From NCBI GenBank assembly GCA_902488785.1, contig CABTXJ010000001.1:1-36015 (forward strand): DNA of 36,015 bases, written 5' to 3'. The notes under the pieces are model-generated. The model was not told where the DNA came from and made no database searches. It saw only the letters and a program-made list of their open reading frames with translations. The translations under genes were made by a program, and so were the position numbers. Below, piece by piece: positions 16,152-24,447 of this stretch (positions are counted from its first letter, which is position 1; each line of letters starts with the position of its first letter). The DNA is from an uncultured Eubacteriales bacterium (GTDB lineage Bacteria > Bacillota > Clostridia > TANB77 > CAG-508).

Positions 16152-16190
16152 AAAAACTGTAATTAAATTACAGTTTTTATTTTTATTTTT
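16152..16190. terminator. Terminator shared by the tRNA and gyrA
   Basis: AAAAACTGTAAT / ATTACAGTTTTT with a 3-base loop, followed by T-rich DNA on the plus strand. The A-rich left flank gives a T-run on the minus strand for gyrA, which ends 24 bases to the right. Confidence 0.8.
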
Positions 16191-16213
16191 TTATATTTTA
16201 CCTTTTTATTCTA

Positions 16214-18682
16214 TTATTCTTCATCTTCTACAACTGTCTCAATACTTACTACTTTTGAATCTTCAGTTGTTTTAATAAGTCTAACACCTTGTGTTGATCT
16301 ACCTAAAACACTTATATCTTTAGTATGTATTCTAATTATTGTTCCAGTATTTGTTATCATCATTACATCTTCATCTGCATCACCTGTAACTAATCTCATT
16401 CCAATAATGTTACCTGTTTTTCTAGTAATCTTATATGTTAAAACACCTGAGCCTGCTCTTTTTTGTGGTCTATATTCTTCTAATTCTGTATTTTTACCAA
16501 AACCGTTTTCTGTAATTGTAAGTAACATCTTATCTTTTTCATTATCTTTGAATATTCCCATTCCTATAATACTATCTTCTTCAGATAATTTCATACCTTT
16601 AACACCTTGTGATGATCTACCAGTTTCTCTTACGTCTTTTTCATCAAATACTATTGCTTTACCTAGTTTTGTAACTAAAATAACATTACTATTTCCGTCT
16701 GATAATTTTACAGATATTAAATTATCATCATCTTTCAAATTAATTCCTATTAATCCAGATTTTCTTGTTGAATTGTATTCAGATAATTTTGTCTTTTTAA
16801 TCATACCTTCTTCTGTTGCCATTAAAAGATATGTATCATCTTTAAATTCAGATATTGCTATAACCGCTTGAATAACTTCATTTTGTTCTAATTGTAATAT
16901 ATTTACAATTGCAGTACCTTTTGCAGTTCTTCCGGCTTCTGGAACTTCATATCCTTTTATTTGATGTACCTTACCTTTGTTTGTAAAAAATAATAATGTA
17001 TCATGAGTTGATGCAGTAAATATTTCTTTTACAAAATCATCATCTCTTGTAGTCATTCCAGTTATACCTTTTCCACCTCTATTTTGACTCTTATATGTAT
17101 CTACAGGCATTCTTTTAATATATCCAAAGTGTGTCAATGCTATAACTGTTTGTTCTTCTTTTATCAAATCTTCAATATTTATATCATATGTGTCATCTTG
17201 TACAGGAACTATCTTAGTTAATCTTTTGTCTCCAAATTTTTCTTTTACTTCTTCTAGTTCTTCTTTTATTATTTCATATTGTCTTGATTCATTAGCAATT
17301 ATTTCTTTTAATTCTTTTACTAATTCCATTAACTCATTATATTCTTCTTCAATCTTTTCACTTTGAAGTCCAGATAAGGTTTTAAGTCTCATATCTAATA
17401 TTGCTTGTGCTTGTATATCAGTAAGACCAAATCTTTTCATTAATCTTTCTTTTGGATCATCATATGAAGATCTTATTATTCTAATAACTTCTTCGATATT
17501 ATCTATAGCAATTTTAAGTCCTTCTAATATATGTAGCCTTGCTTCAGCTTTGGCTAAATCAAATTTTGACCTTCTAATTATAACTTCTTGTCTATGATCA
17601 ACAAAAATTTTAATCATATCCTTTAATGTAAGAACTTTTGGCTCATTATTTACTAATGCTAAGTTAATTATTCCAAAAGTATTTTGTAGCTGAGTATGCT
17701 TATATAATCTGTTTAATATAACTTGTGCATTAGCATCCCTTTTAAGCTCTATTACTATTCTTACTAAATCATTTCTATCTGATTCATCTCTTATATCAGA
17801 TATTCCTTCAATTTTTTTATCTTTAACAAGATTTGCCATTGTTTCTATTAGTCTTGCTTTATTAACTTGATATGGTAATGATTTTATAACAATTCTTTGA
17901 CGTGTACTTGACATTTGTTCAATATCAGCTTCACCTCTTAACTTAATCTTACCTCTACCTGTTTCATAAGCTTCCTTTATTCCACCTTTTCCAAGTATTA
18001 ATGCACCAGTAGGAAAGTCTGGACCTTTTATATATTTCATTAATTCATCAATTGTTATATCCTTATTATCAATATATGCAATACATCCTTCTACTATCTC
18101 TGTCAAGTTATGTGGTGGTATATTTGATGCCATACCTACAGCTATACCAGAACCTCCATTTACTAATAATTGTGGTATTTTAGTAGGTAATACTGTAGGC
18201 TCCATTTTTGTATCATCATAGTTTGGCATAAAATTAACTGTATCTTTTTCTATATCATCTAACATTCTTTCTGCAAGTTTTTGCATTCTTGCTTCTGTAT
18301 AACGTTGTGCTGCAGGTGGATCACCATCTATTGATCCAAAATTACCATGTCCATCTACTATAGGATATCTCATTGAAAAATCTTGAGCTAATTTAACCAT
18401 TGCATCATATACTGATGCGTCACCGTGTGGATGATATTTACCTAAAACATCTCCTACAACAGTTGCAGATTTTCTATATGGCTTATTTGAAGCATTTCCG
18501 GTATCATGCATAGAATATAATATCCTTCTATGTACAGGCTTCAATCCATCTCTTGAATCAGGTAATGCTCTAGAAACAATAACACTCATTGCATAATCTA
18601 AATATGCTGTTTTCATTTCTTTTGCAACTGGTCTTTCAATTATTTTTCCTTCATTATGTTCTACTTCTGTATCTTTACTCAT
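16214..18682 (-). CDS. gyrA: DNA gyrase subunit A
   Basis: Breakage-reunion subunit of gyrase, 822 residues. Conserved start 'MKTAYLDYAMSVIVSRALPD', then 'LKPVHRRIL', 'GKYHPHGDASVYDAM' and the catalytic tyrosine in AAQRYTEARM (Tyr128 from the chosen start). The C-terminal beta-pinwheel contains the gyrase box QNRGGKG, which separates it from ParC. ATG at 18682 has GAGG 5 bases upstream; a TTG at 18697 would place that ribosome site inside the gene. Promoter at 18718-18746. In the quinolone-resistance region the residue equivalent to E. coli Ser83 is Ala. Unusually, gyrA does not follow gyrB: about 6.9 kb with a T4SS operon lies between. Confidence 0.98.
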   Translation of the reverse strand: MSKDTEVEHNEGKIIERPVAKEMKTAYLDYAMSVIVSRALPDSRDGLKPVHRRILYSMHDTGNASNKPYRKSATVVGDVLGKYHPHGDASVYDAMVKLAQDFSMRYPIVDGHGNFGSIDGDPPAAQRYTEARMQKLAERMLDDIEKDTVNFMPNYDDTKMEPTVLPTKIPQLLVNGGSGIAVGMASNIPPHNLTEIVEGCIAYIDNKDITIDELMKYIKGPDFPTGALILGKGGIKEAYETGRGKIKLRGEADIEQMSSTRQRIVIKSLPYQVNKARLIETMANLVKDKKIEGISDIRDESDRNDLVRIVIELKRDANAQVILNRLYKHTQLQNTFGIINLALVNNEPKVLTLKDMIKIFVDHRQEVIIRRSKFDLAKAEARLHILEGLKIAIDNIEEVIRIIRSSYDDPKERLMKRFGLTDIQAQAILDMRLKTLSGLQSEKIEEEYNELMELVKELKEIIANESRQYEIIKEELEEVKEKFGDKRLTKIVPVQDDTYDINIEDLIKEEQTVIALTHFGYIKRMPVDTYKSQNRGGKGITGMTTRDDDFVKEIFTASTHDTLLFFTNKGKVHQIKGYEVPEAGRTAKGTAIVNILQLEQNEVIQAVIAISEFKDDTYLLMATEEGMIKKTKLSEYNSTRKSGLIGINLKDDDNLISVKLSDGNSNVILVTKLGKAIVFDEKDVRETGRSSQGVKGMKLSEEDSIIGMGIFKDNEKDKMLLTITENGFGKNTELEEYRPQKRAGSGVLTYKITRKTGNIIGMRLVTGDADEDVMMITNTGTIIRIHTKDISVLGRSTQGVRLIKTTEDSKVVSIETVVEDEE

Positions 18683-18717
18683 TTTTTCCTCTTTCAAATT
18701 GTTATATTTACTATATA

Positions 18718-18746
18718 AGTATATCTAATCAAGTATTAATTTTCAA
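18718..18746 (-). promoter_or_regulatory. Promoter of gyrA
   Basis: Minus strand TTGAAA, 17-base spacer, TATACT, about 35 bases before the gyrA start. I see no terminator between the upstream T4SS operon and this promoter, so read-through into gyrA is possible. Confidence 0.75.
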
Positions 18747-18772
18747 GGATAATCTATATCTTGATACTATAA

Positions 18773-19573
18773 TTATGCTATATTTTTTAGAAGTTCATCT
18801 AGTCCTTCATATTCAAAATCATTATTTTCAATTATAATTTTATGAATGTTATTTATTTTTTCTATATTATTCATTATTTTTTCAAATTTAACTATTTCAC
18901 TTTTTAGATTATTTATTATTTTTATTTCTTTTTTCATTGCCGAAACATCTTTATTTTCGAATGATTTATACCATGATTCTTGATGTTTTTCTATTTTTTC
19001 TATTTTTTTAACTTCTTCTAACATTTTATTTTTAATATTATTTGAAATAGTATTGATTGTAGTAGTCTTTAAATTTTTAATTAATTTAGACATATCTTTA
19101 GTAATAATTCCTTTCTTTCTTGCTACATCTATTCCATAATTTAATCCTTTTGATATACTTTTTAATATTCCACCTTTTTTTATAGCTATATCCATTTCTT
19201 CTAAATTATTAAAATTCCCACTTTTTATTCCTAAAAAGCTAGCACCAAATTCTTTTACTTTTTCTACAAGTGTTTTCATTCCATTTTTAAATCCATTTTT
19301 TATTATAGAATTTTTAATATCAATAACTTGATCTTCTATTAAATTCGGTAAAGCAGCTCTTATTCCTGTGTCAACAGCAAAATTAATACTTCCTAAAAAA
19401 ATATCTTTCAAAAAATTGTTTTGACTTTTTCCAATTTCAATATTTTTTTCATCAAGATTAACATTATTTGCTATTTCTAATTCACTTTCTAAGAATTTTT
19501 CATTATTATTAATTTCTTGTTTGTTTTCTAAATTATTTAAATCTAAATTATATAATTGATTTAATAAATCCAT
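18773..19573 (-). CDS. Hypothetical protein, last gene of the VirB4 operon
   Basis: Not recognised. 266 residues from the ATG at 19573, which has AAGGA about 10 bases upstream; a start 30 bases earlier lies inside the preceding gene and has no ribosome site. The N-terminal 60 residues are Asn/Glu-rich and probably flexible. The middle (about 70-140) is Gly/Ala/Ile-rich and amphipathic ('FLGSINFAVDTGIRAALP', 'VEKVKEFGASFLGI'), compatible with membrane association. The C-terminal half (170-266) is a helical, Lys/Asn-rich coiled-coil-like region. There is no signal peptide and no enzyme motif. Its position behind VirB4 and a CpaE-like gene makes it a candidate structural partner or substrate of the T4SS, but this is inference. 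Confidence 0.65.
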   Translation of the reverse strand: MDLLNQLYNLDLNNLENKQEINNNEKFLESELEIANNVNLDEKNIEIGKSQNNFLKDIFLGSINFAVDTGIRAALPNLIEDQVIDIKNSIIKNGFKNGMKTLVEKVKEFGASFLGIKSGNFNNLEEMDIAIKKGGILKSISKGLNYGIDVARKKGIITKDMSKLIKNLKTTTINTISNNIKNKMLEEVKKIEKIEKHQESWYKSFENKDVSAMKKEIKIINNLKSEIVKFEKIMNNIEKINNIHKIIIENNDFEYEGLDELLKNIA

Positions 19574-19574
19574 T

Positions 19575-19826
19575 TTAGTAATTTCCTTCCATGTATTTTT
19601 CAATATTACATAAAGCTGCTATAACTTCTGAAACTTTCATATTTCTTATTTTATTGTAATTTTTTACTTCTTCTTCTAACTTGATTTTTCGATTTCTTTT
19701 TATTTTTTCTGTTTTTTTATTTTTAATATATTCTCTTTTATTTTTCTTATCATAATTTTTCTTAAGCTCTTCAAATTTTATTATTTTCTTTTTATTAATC
19801 TTATTATCATATGTATCTTCTTCCAT
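19575..19826 (-). CDS. Small basic hypothetical protein in the VirB4 operon
   Basis: Not recognised. 83 residues, extremely Lys/Asn/Glu-rich through residue 60, with a more ordinary helical C-terminus ('VSEVIAALCNIEKYMEG'). The pI is probably above 9.5, which would suit nucleic-acid or acidic-partner binding. ATG with GGAG 5 bases upstream; the stop codon is 2 bases before the next gene's start, whose ribosome site lies inside this ORF. Confidence 0.6.
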   Translation of the reverse strand: MEEDTYDNKINKKKIIKFEELKKNYDKKNKREYIKNKKTEKIKRNRKIKLEEEVKNYNKIRNMKVSEVIAALCNIEKYMEGNY

Positions 19827-19865
19827 TTTTTCTCCTCTTTTAATTGTATTATTTTATTTATTATA

Positions 19866-20690
19866 CTAATTTTCATTATACTTATTATTTTTTTCTTTAA
19901 CTTCTTCTTTTGCTTTCACTCTCATCATTTCTTTAGTACTTTCTTTAAACATTTCATACTTGCAAATTAAATATATAATTTTCAAAATACTTAATTTAAA
20001 TATTGCAAATATTCTTTTTTTTAATGAATCATTTAAATCTTTTATTTTTAATATATGATTTATTACATATATCTCTATAATTTTTCCTATTTTTATTTTT
20101 ACTTTATTTTTTATATTTTTACTTGTCTTATTCTTATTTTCATTTTCATTTGATTTATTAATTTCATAAGCTTTCTTTGATATAACATTACCTGTTTTTT
20201 TAAATATTATAAGCCTTTCTTTTAATTCTTCTATATTTTCAATATTGAAATTTTGTGTGTCAGTAGTTATTCCTCCTTTTTCTAAAATTTTTTTATTATA
20301 AATTGCTTTTTCTTTTTTATATTTATTTAATTTCAATATATCTTTTTTCTCTGTATTTTCTAAAAATACAATTAATTCATTATAGCTTTCAAATAACTTA
20401 ATTTGCTCAAAGAACTTTAACTTTTTTAATAAATCTTTATTATTACTTATTAATAAAATTTTTATTTTCTTATATTTATTAATAACATTTTTTATTATTA
20501 AATATAATCTTTCTGAACCTATTATATCTTCTGAAACAAACAACATTTCTATATCAGGATAAACATTTAACATATCTAATATTCCTTCTACATAATAAAT
20601 ATCTTCAAAAATGATATTTTCATTAATGTTAAAGTATTTTTTAATTTCTTCATTTTTATTACTATCTGCAAATGCAGTTATTATTTTCAA
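19866..20690 (-). CDS. CpaE/receiver-like protein in the VirB4 operon
   Basis: Residues 1-115 look like a response-regulator-type alpha/beta fold: 'MKIITAFADSN', 'EDIYYVEGILDMLNVYPDIE', 'MLFVSEDI', 'IKILLISNNKDLLKKL'. This resembles the N-terminal atypical receiver of TadZ/CpaE proteins. The strand after which a phosphorylated Asp would be expected reads LFVSED, so phosphorylation is doubtful. The C-terminal part has a Lys-rich linker and a hydrophobic helical end (about 225-250: 'IFAIFKLSILKIIYLI'), but no P-loop ATPase domain, so it is not a complete CpaE. Its TTG start has GGAG 7 bases upstream and overlaps the VirB4 stop codon (TTGA), meaning coupled translation. A positioning or scaffold role for the secretion machine is inference. 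Confidence 0.55.
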   Translation of the reverse strand: MKIITAFADSNKNEEIKKYFNINENIIFEDIYYVEGILDMLNVYPDIEMLFVSEDIIGSERLYLIIKNVINKYKKIKILLISNNKDLLKKLKFFEQIKLFESYNELIVFLENTEKKDILKLNKYKKEKAIYNKKILEKGGITTDTQNFNIENIEELKERLIIFKKTGNVISKKAYEINKSNENENKNKTSKNIKNKVKIKIGKIIEIYVINHILKIKDLNDSLKKRIFAIFKLSILKIIYLICKYEMFKESTKEMMRVKAKEEVKEKNNKYNEN

Positions 20691-22477
20691 TTATATTCTC
20701 CTGTTATTATATTTTGTTCAAGTTCATTTGAAATTACTTTCATTAATATGTGATTATTTTCTACAATAAGCATACACTCACCTTTTTTTAATGACTTTAT
20801 ATATATTTTTTCATTGTCAGATATTTGTATATTTTCTGAAAGTATTTCTATATTTTCTTCTTCCAAAGAAAATATTGCTTTTATACTACTATTGCTTAAT
20901 ATACTTCTACCAAGTGTTCCATCATCTAGACTAAATAAATCTCCAATATCTTGAGTTATTGCTACTGCTGCGCCTTGTCTCTTTCTAATTGTTTTAAATA
21001 TTTTATATACAAAACTTGCTGTCTCTTTATTGGAAGTTGCTCCTATTATTCTCCATATTTCATCTATATATATTATTTTGTTTTTATTATTATTTTTAGA
21101 TATTTTATTCCAAAATGCATCAATAAAGATTGACATTCCATATTTATAATTTTCTTCACCTAGATCAGTTATATCTGCAACTAAAAGTTTATTATCTAAA
21201 TTAACATTAGTATGATGGTTAAAATAATTTAAAGAACCACTTATAAATGTTTTTAGTCTTATACTATATTTCTCTAATTTATTATCTTTTATCATTTCAT
21301 TATATATATCTTCTAAAATAGGTAAATAATATTTAGTTTTTTTGTTTTTTTCTTTAGTTTCTTTTTCTTTTTCAATTAATATTTTCTTTGTTTTTTCATC
21401 ATCAAATGTTATTCCATATTTTTTATATGCTAATATTATACAATCTTCTATTTTTGAATAATCACTATCCGTAACACCTTCAAATATTAAATAGAAAAAA
21501 CTTTTTACATCATTTAACTTTGTTCTCAAAATACCTATTTCATTTTCTTCATATTTTAAATAATTTATATCAAGAATATTTATATAATTTTTAGAATTAG
21601 GACCAATTTTTATTATGCTGCCTCCTAGAAAATTACATATTTCCTTATATTCACCTTCAGGATCTATAACATATTGCATACTATCATTCAAATATTCTCT
21701 TAGTATATTAAGTTTTGTAAAATAAGATTTTCCTGATCCTGAAGTTCCAAAAATACACATATTTCCATTTTTATACTTATCTCTATCAAATTTATCAATT
21801 ATAACAAGTGAATTATTTGCTGTTGTTTTTCCATAAAGTATTCCAAAATCATCACTAATAGTATTAAATATAAAAGGGTAAGTAGCAGCTAAACTAGAAG
21901 ATAATATATTCCTTTTAGTTACACATGAAACCATTTTATCATTTGAACTTATTGGCATTACTGACTTATACGCTTCTTCTTGTCTAAAATTTGATTCTCT
22001 AATTTCAAGACCTGCAGAAACACAAATTCCTTTTAGCTTTTGTATGGAGTTTTTTAGTTTTTCTAAGCTATTTTCTATAACAGTTATATATGTGTATATA
22101 TAATATATTTCTTCATTAGTAGTTTGTAATTTTCTTCTAATATATTTTGCATCATTATATGAATATGAAACTAAATCCACATCTTGTCTATTTTCTGCTA
22201 TATCCCTAAGTGTTGCACCTGAATTTCCGATATAATATGTAATTTCTTTTATTGTTTTATATTTATTTAATTTTTCATATTTTATATTCATCTGCATTGA
22301 AATTTCTTCTTGAATAATATTTTTAAAAATAATATCTTCAAAAATATTATTGTAATCTACCACTAAAAATGTTGTAATATACTTTCCTTCTATTTCAATA
22401 TATTTTGGATTACTCAAATCTATATATGTTGGACAAATACTATCAATATTACTTTTAGCACCTTTTAATAATTCCAA
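20687..22477 (-). CDS. VirB4-type T4SS ATPase
   Basis: Energises assembly and transport of type IV secretion systems; the most conserved T4SS protein. 596 residues. The N-terminal domain has 'YIDLSNPKYIEIEGKYITT' (18-36), typical of Gram-positive VirB4. Walker A GTSGSGKS (244-251) is followed by 'YVIDPEGEYKEI' (269-280). Walker B is IIYIDE (468-473), followed by 'IRKRQGAAVAITQDI' (497-511), also family-typical. The start is ambiguous. TTG at 22477 has GAAGGAG 13 bases upstream, which is far; an in-frame ATC at 22483 would be 7 bases away. The preceding gene's stop codon lies just inside this start, so translation is coupled. Confidence 0.92.
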   Translation of the reverse strand: MELLKGAKSNIDSICPTYIDLSNPKYIEIEGKYITTFLVVDYNNIFEDIIFKNIIQEEISMQMNIKYEKLNKYKTIKEITYYIGNSGATLRDIAENRQDVDLVSYSYNDAKYIRRKLQTTNEEIYYIYTYITVIENSLEKLKNSIQKLKGICVSAGLEIRESNFRQEEAYKSVMPISSNDKMVSCVTKRNILSSSLAATYPFIFNTISDDFGILYGKTTANNSLVIIDKFDRDKYKNGNMCIFGTSGSGKSYFTKLNILREYLNDSMQYVIDPEGEYKEICNFLGGSIIKIGPNSKNYINILDINYLKYEENEIGILRTKLNDVKSFFYLIFEGVTDSDYSKIEDCIILAYKKYGITFDDEKTKKILIEKEKETKEKNKKTKYYLPILEDIYNEMIKDNKLEKYSIRLKTFISGSLNYFNHHTNVNLDNKLLVADITDLGEENYKYGMSIFIDAFWNKISKNNNKNKIIYIDEIWRIIGATSNKETASFVYKIFKTIRKRQGAAVAITQDIGDLFSLDDGTLGRSILSNSSIKAIFSLEEENIEILSENIQISDNEKIYIKSLKKGECMLIVENNHILMKVISNELEQNIITGEYN

Positions 22478-23067
22478 TTTGATATTTCTTCTCCTTCTTT
22501 TTGTCTAATTGTTGTTTTTAAAAATTCTAATAATTCATTATTTTTTAATTCTTTTACATTATTACCGCATCTTTCTATCATCTCCTTTACAATTTTTATA
22601 TTTTCTTCTAATTTAATTTTTTCTTTAATTAGATTTTCATCATTTTTTATACTCTTATAACTATTTCCTTTGTTTTTATGAACTTTTTCATCAATTTTGG
22701 TATATATTATTATATAGAATGCTTTTGAAGAAGATTTTGATACTTTAATTAAACTTTTTAAATATTTTATATACTCATTTGCAAGTAAATTTGTATTATA
22801 TGTATCATATATATTTTTATCATCATTTTCTTCAATATTTTTAATTATTTTAGATATATTTTGCTTTATACTTCTACAAATTATTTCAAATTTAAAATCA
22901 CATGTTCTAAGCATAGAGCTATATGATTCAATTATAGATGCTTTTTCTAATTTGCTTTTTAATTCATAATTTATTGGAAATATTCTAAGTACTTTAAAAA
23001 CTTTATCTTTTGTACAATAACTTTCATTACCAATTTCAGTTATTTCAATCCATTTTTTTGTATTTAT
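22465..23067 (-). CDS. T4SS-associated protein upstream of VirB4; probable AUA start
   Basis: 200-residue soluble protein. 'VFKVLRIFPINYELKSKLE' and 'SYSSMLRTCDFKFEIICRS' form an alpha/beta unit that resembles short proteins encoded next to VirB4 in Clostridia elements and the N-terminal part of VirB4 itself. The C-terminal half has Lys/Glu-rich helices ('LEENIKIVKEMIERCGNNV'). An ATG at 23094 is in frame but overlaps the -10 box of the promoter, so it is not transcribed. AGGAGG lies 5 bases before the ATA at 23067, and no other start occurs before the conserved region. Overlaps the VirB4 start by 13 bases. I know no firm family name. Confidence 0.65.
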   Translation of the reverse strand: MNTKKWIEITEIGNESYCTKDKVFKVLRIFPINYELKSKLEKASIIESYSSMLRTCDFKFEIICRSIKQNISKIIKNIEENDDKNIYDTYNTNLLANEYIKYLKSLIKVSKSSSKAFYIIIYTKIDEKVHKNKGNSYKSIKNDENLIKEKIKLEENIKIVKEMIERCGNNVKELKNNELLEFLKTTIRQKEGEEISNWNY

Positions 23068-23092
23068 GTTTTCCTCCTTTTTTTGTGAAAGC

Positions 23093-23121
23093 ATTATAGA
23101 GTAATTTCAAATATTTGTCAA
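23093..23121 (-). promoter_or_regulatory. Consensus promoter of the VirB4 operon
   Basis: Minus strand TTGACA, exactly 17 bases, TATAAT. The expected start at about 23086 leaves a leader of only some 20 bases that carries AGGAGG and then ATA. No repressor-type inverted repeat overlaps it. Confidence 0.88.
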
Positions 23122-23216
23122 GCAATTTTTTAAAATTTGCATTTACCTTTTGAAATAACCAATTTTGTTAATTTATAGTCCTTATGTTATTAAATGTATA
23201 AAATTAAGGCATCAAA

Positions 23217-23249
23217 AAAATACATCCTTTTTATTAAGGATGCATTTTT
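23217..23249 (-). terminator. Intrinsic terminator of the M20 peptidase gene
   Basis: Minus strand stem AAAATGCATCCTT / AAGGATGTATTTT (one G-U) with a short loop, followed by a run of T. Confidence 0.85.
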
Positions 23250-23287
23250 ATTTTAAATTTTTTTCTTTTTCTTTTCCTTTTTTACAC

Positions 23288-24331
23288 TTAATTTTCACAT
23301 ATATTTTTAATCAATTTTTCATATTGACTTACAAGCCTGTCAAAACTTTCTATAGATATATGTTCATTTATTTCATGTGCAGTAACAGGTCCAGCTCCTA
23401 GTATGATCCTATTTTTTGCATCTATTAAGCTTGCTTCTGTTATAAAACTACTTGCATGTTTCTCGTCTAAAAAGTCTATATCATTATTAAATGGATATAA
23501 ACAATCTCCATAACTAACATCTCCATTATATTTTTTTGCAATTTCTTCTAATTTCATTTTTAACATATCAAGATGTTCTTTTTTAGATATTCTTGAATCT
23601 ATTAACATTATAGTTTTATCTGGTATAGCATTTTTAATATCACCACCTTCAATTTTTGTAAGTGAAAAAGTAGTTTCTGCTACTGGGAATAGTTCTTCTT
23701 TATCTGCTTTAATATTTTCTTCATAATATTTATTTATTTCATTAAAAAATTTTATAGCATTAACATTACTATTAATTCCTTTGTTTGGCATACTTGCATG
23801 TGTTCTCCTTCCTTCAAATTCCACTTTAATTTCAAGTATTCCTTTACAGGCTGTGTCTATCATATTATTAGTTGGTTCACCAACTACAATATATTCTGGA
23901 AAACTTTTTTCATTTTCAATTACTTCATAAGCTCCTTTAAATGAAATTTCTTCATCATATGTTATATATATCTTTATTCCTCTTTTTAAATTTTTCAAAT
24001 CTATTTTAGAAACAGCTTCTAAAAATGCAGCAAGTGTAGATTTTGTATCACATGCTCCTAATCCATATAGCATATTATCTTTTTCTTCAAGTATAAATGG
24101 ATCAGTGTCCCATGCCTCTTTATTAACTTCAACTGTATCTGTATGAGATAAAAATCCTAATTTAAAATCTTTCCCATATTCACATATTAAAGATTTTCCT
24201 TTATATGATACAGTAAATCCTAAACTTTCAACTTCTGATTTTATATATTCTATTATTTCCTTATTTTCCTTATCTTTTATTGTATTATATCCTACTAATT
24301 TTTTTAATATCTCTTTTCCATCTTTTTCCAT
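23288..24331 (-). CDS. M20 family metallopeptidase (ArgE/DapE-like deacylase)
   Basis: Two-zinc hydrolase of the ArgE/DapE/ACY1 family, cleaving an N-acyl or peptide bond; the substrate is not determined. 347 residues. The zinc motif HTDTV is at 63-67, bridging Asp in GACDTK at 93-97 (Asp95), the catalytic DEE at 126-128 and GEP at 151-153. The dimerisation domain begins near 'TACKGILEIKVEFEGRRTHAS'. The C-terminal 'VTAHEINEHIS' gives the last zinc His. GGAG is present before the ATG. Terminators on both sides make it a single-gene unit. The length is slightly shorter than DapE or ArgE (about 375-400), so an exact name would be overreach. Confidence 0.85.
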   Translation of the reverse strand: MEKDGKEILKKLVGYNTIKDKENKEIIEYIKSEVESLGFTVSYKGKSLICEYGKDFKLGFLSHTDTVEVNKEAWDTDPFILEEKDNMLYGLGACDTKSTLAAFLEAVSKIDLKNLKRGIKIYITYDEEISFKGAYEVIENEKSFPEYIVVGEPTNNMIDTACKGILEIKVEFEGRRTHASMPNKGINSNVNAIKFFNEINKYYEENIKADKEELFPVAETTFSLTKIEGGDIKNAIPDKTIMLIDSRISKKEHLDMLKMKLEEIAKKYNGDVSYGDCLYPFNNDIDFLDEKHASSFITEASLIDAKNRIILGAGPVTAHEINEHISIESFDRLVSQYEKLIKNICEN

Positions 24332-24390
24332 TATTTCTCCTTAATTATATATATTATTATACATTTTTCTTTTAATTTCAATAATAAAAA

Positions 24391-24421
24391 AATAGTACAA
24401 TAATATTAATATTGTACTATT
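24391..24421. terminator. Intrinsic terminator of the GNAT gene
   Basis: AATAGTACAAT / ATTGTACTATT with an AT-rich inner loop that can extend the stem. On the minus strand seven T follow. Confidence 0.8.
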
Positions 24422-24447
24422 TAATGTTTTTATTTGCTTTCATATAT

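Noticed and set aside
23092..23094. ATG as start of the VirB4-partner gene
   Set aside because: It overlaps the -10 box of a perfect promoter, upstream of the transcription start.
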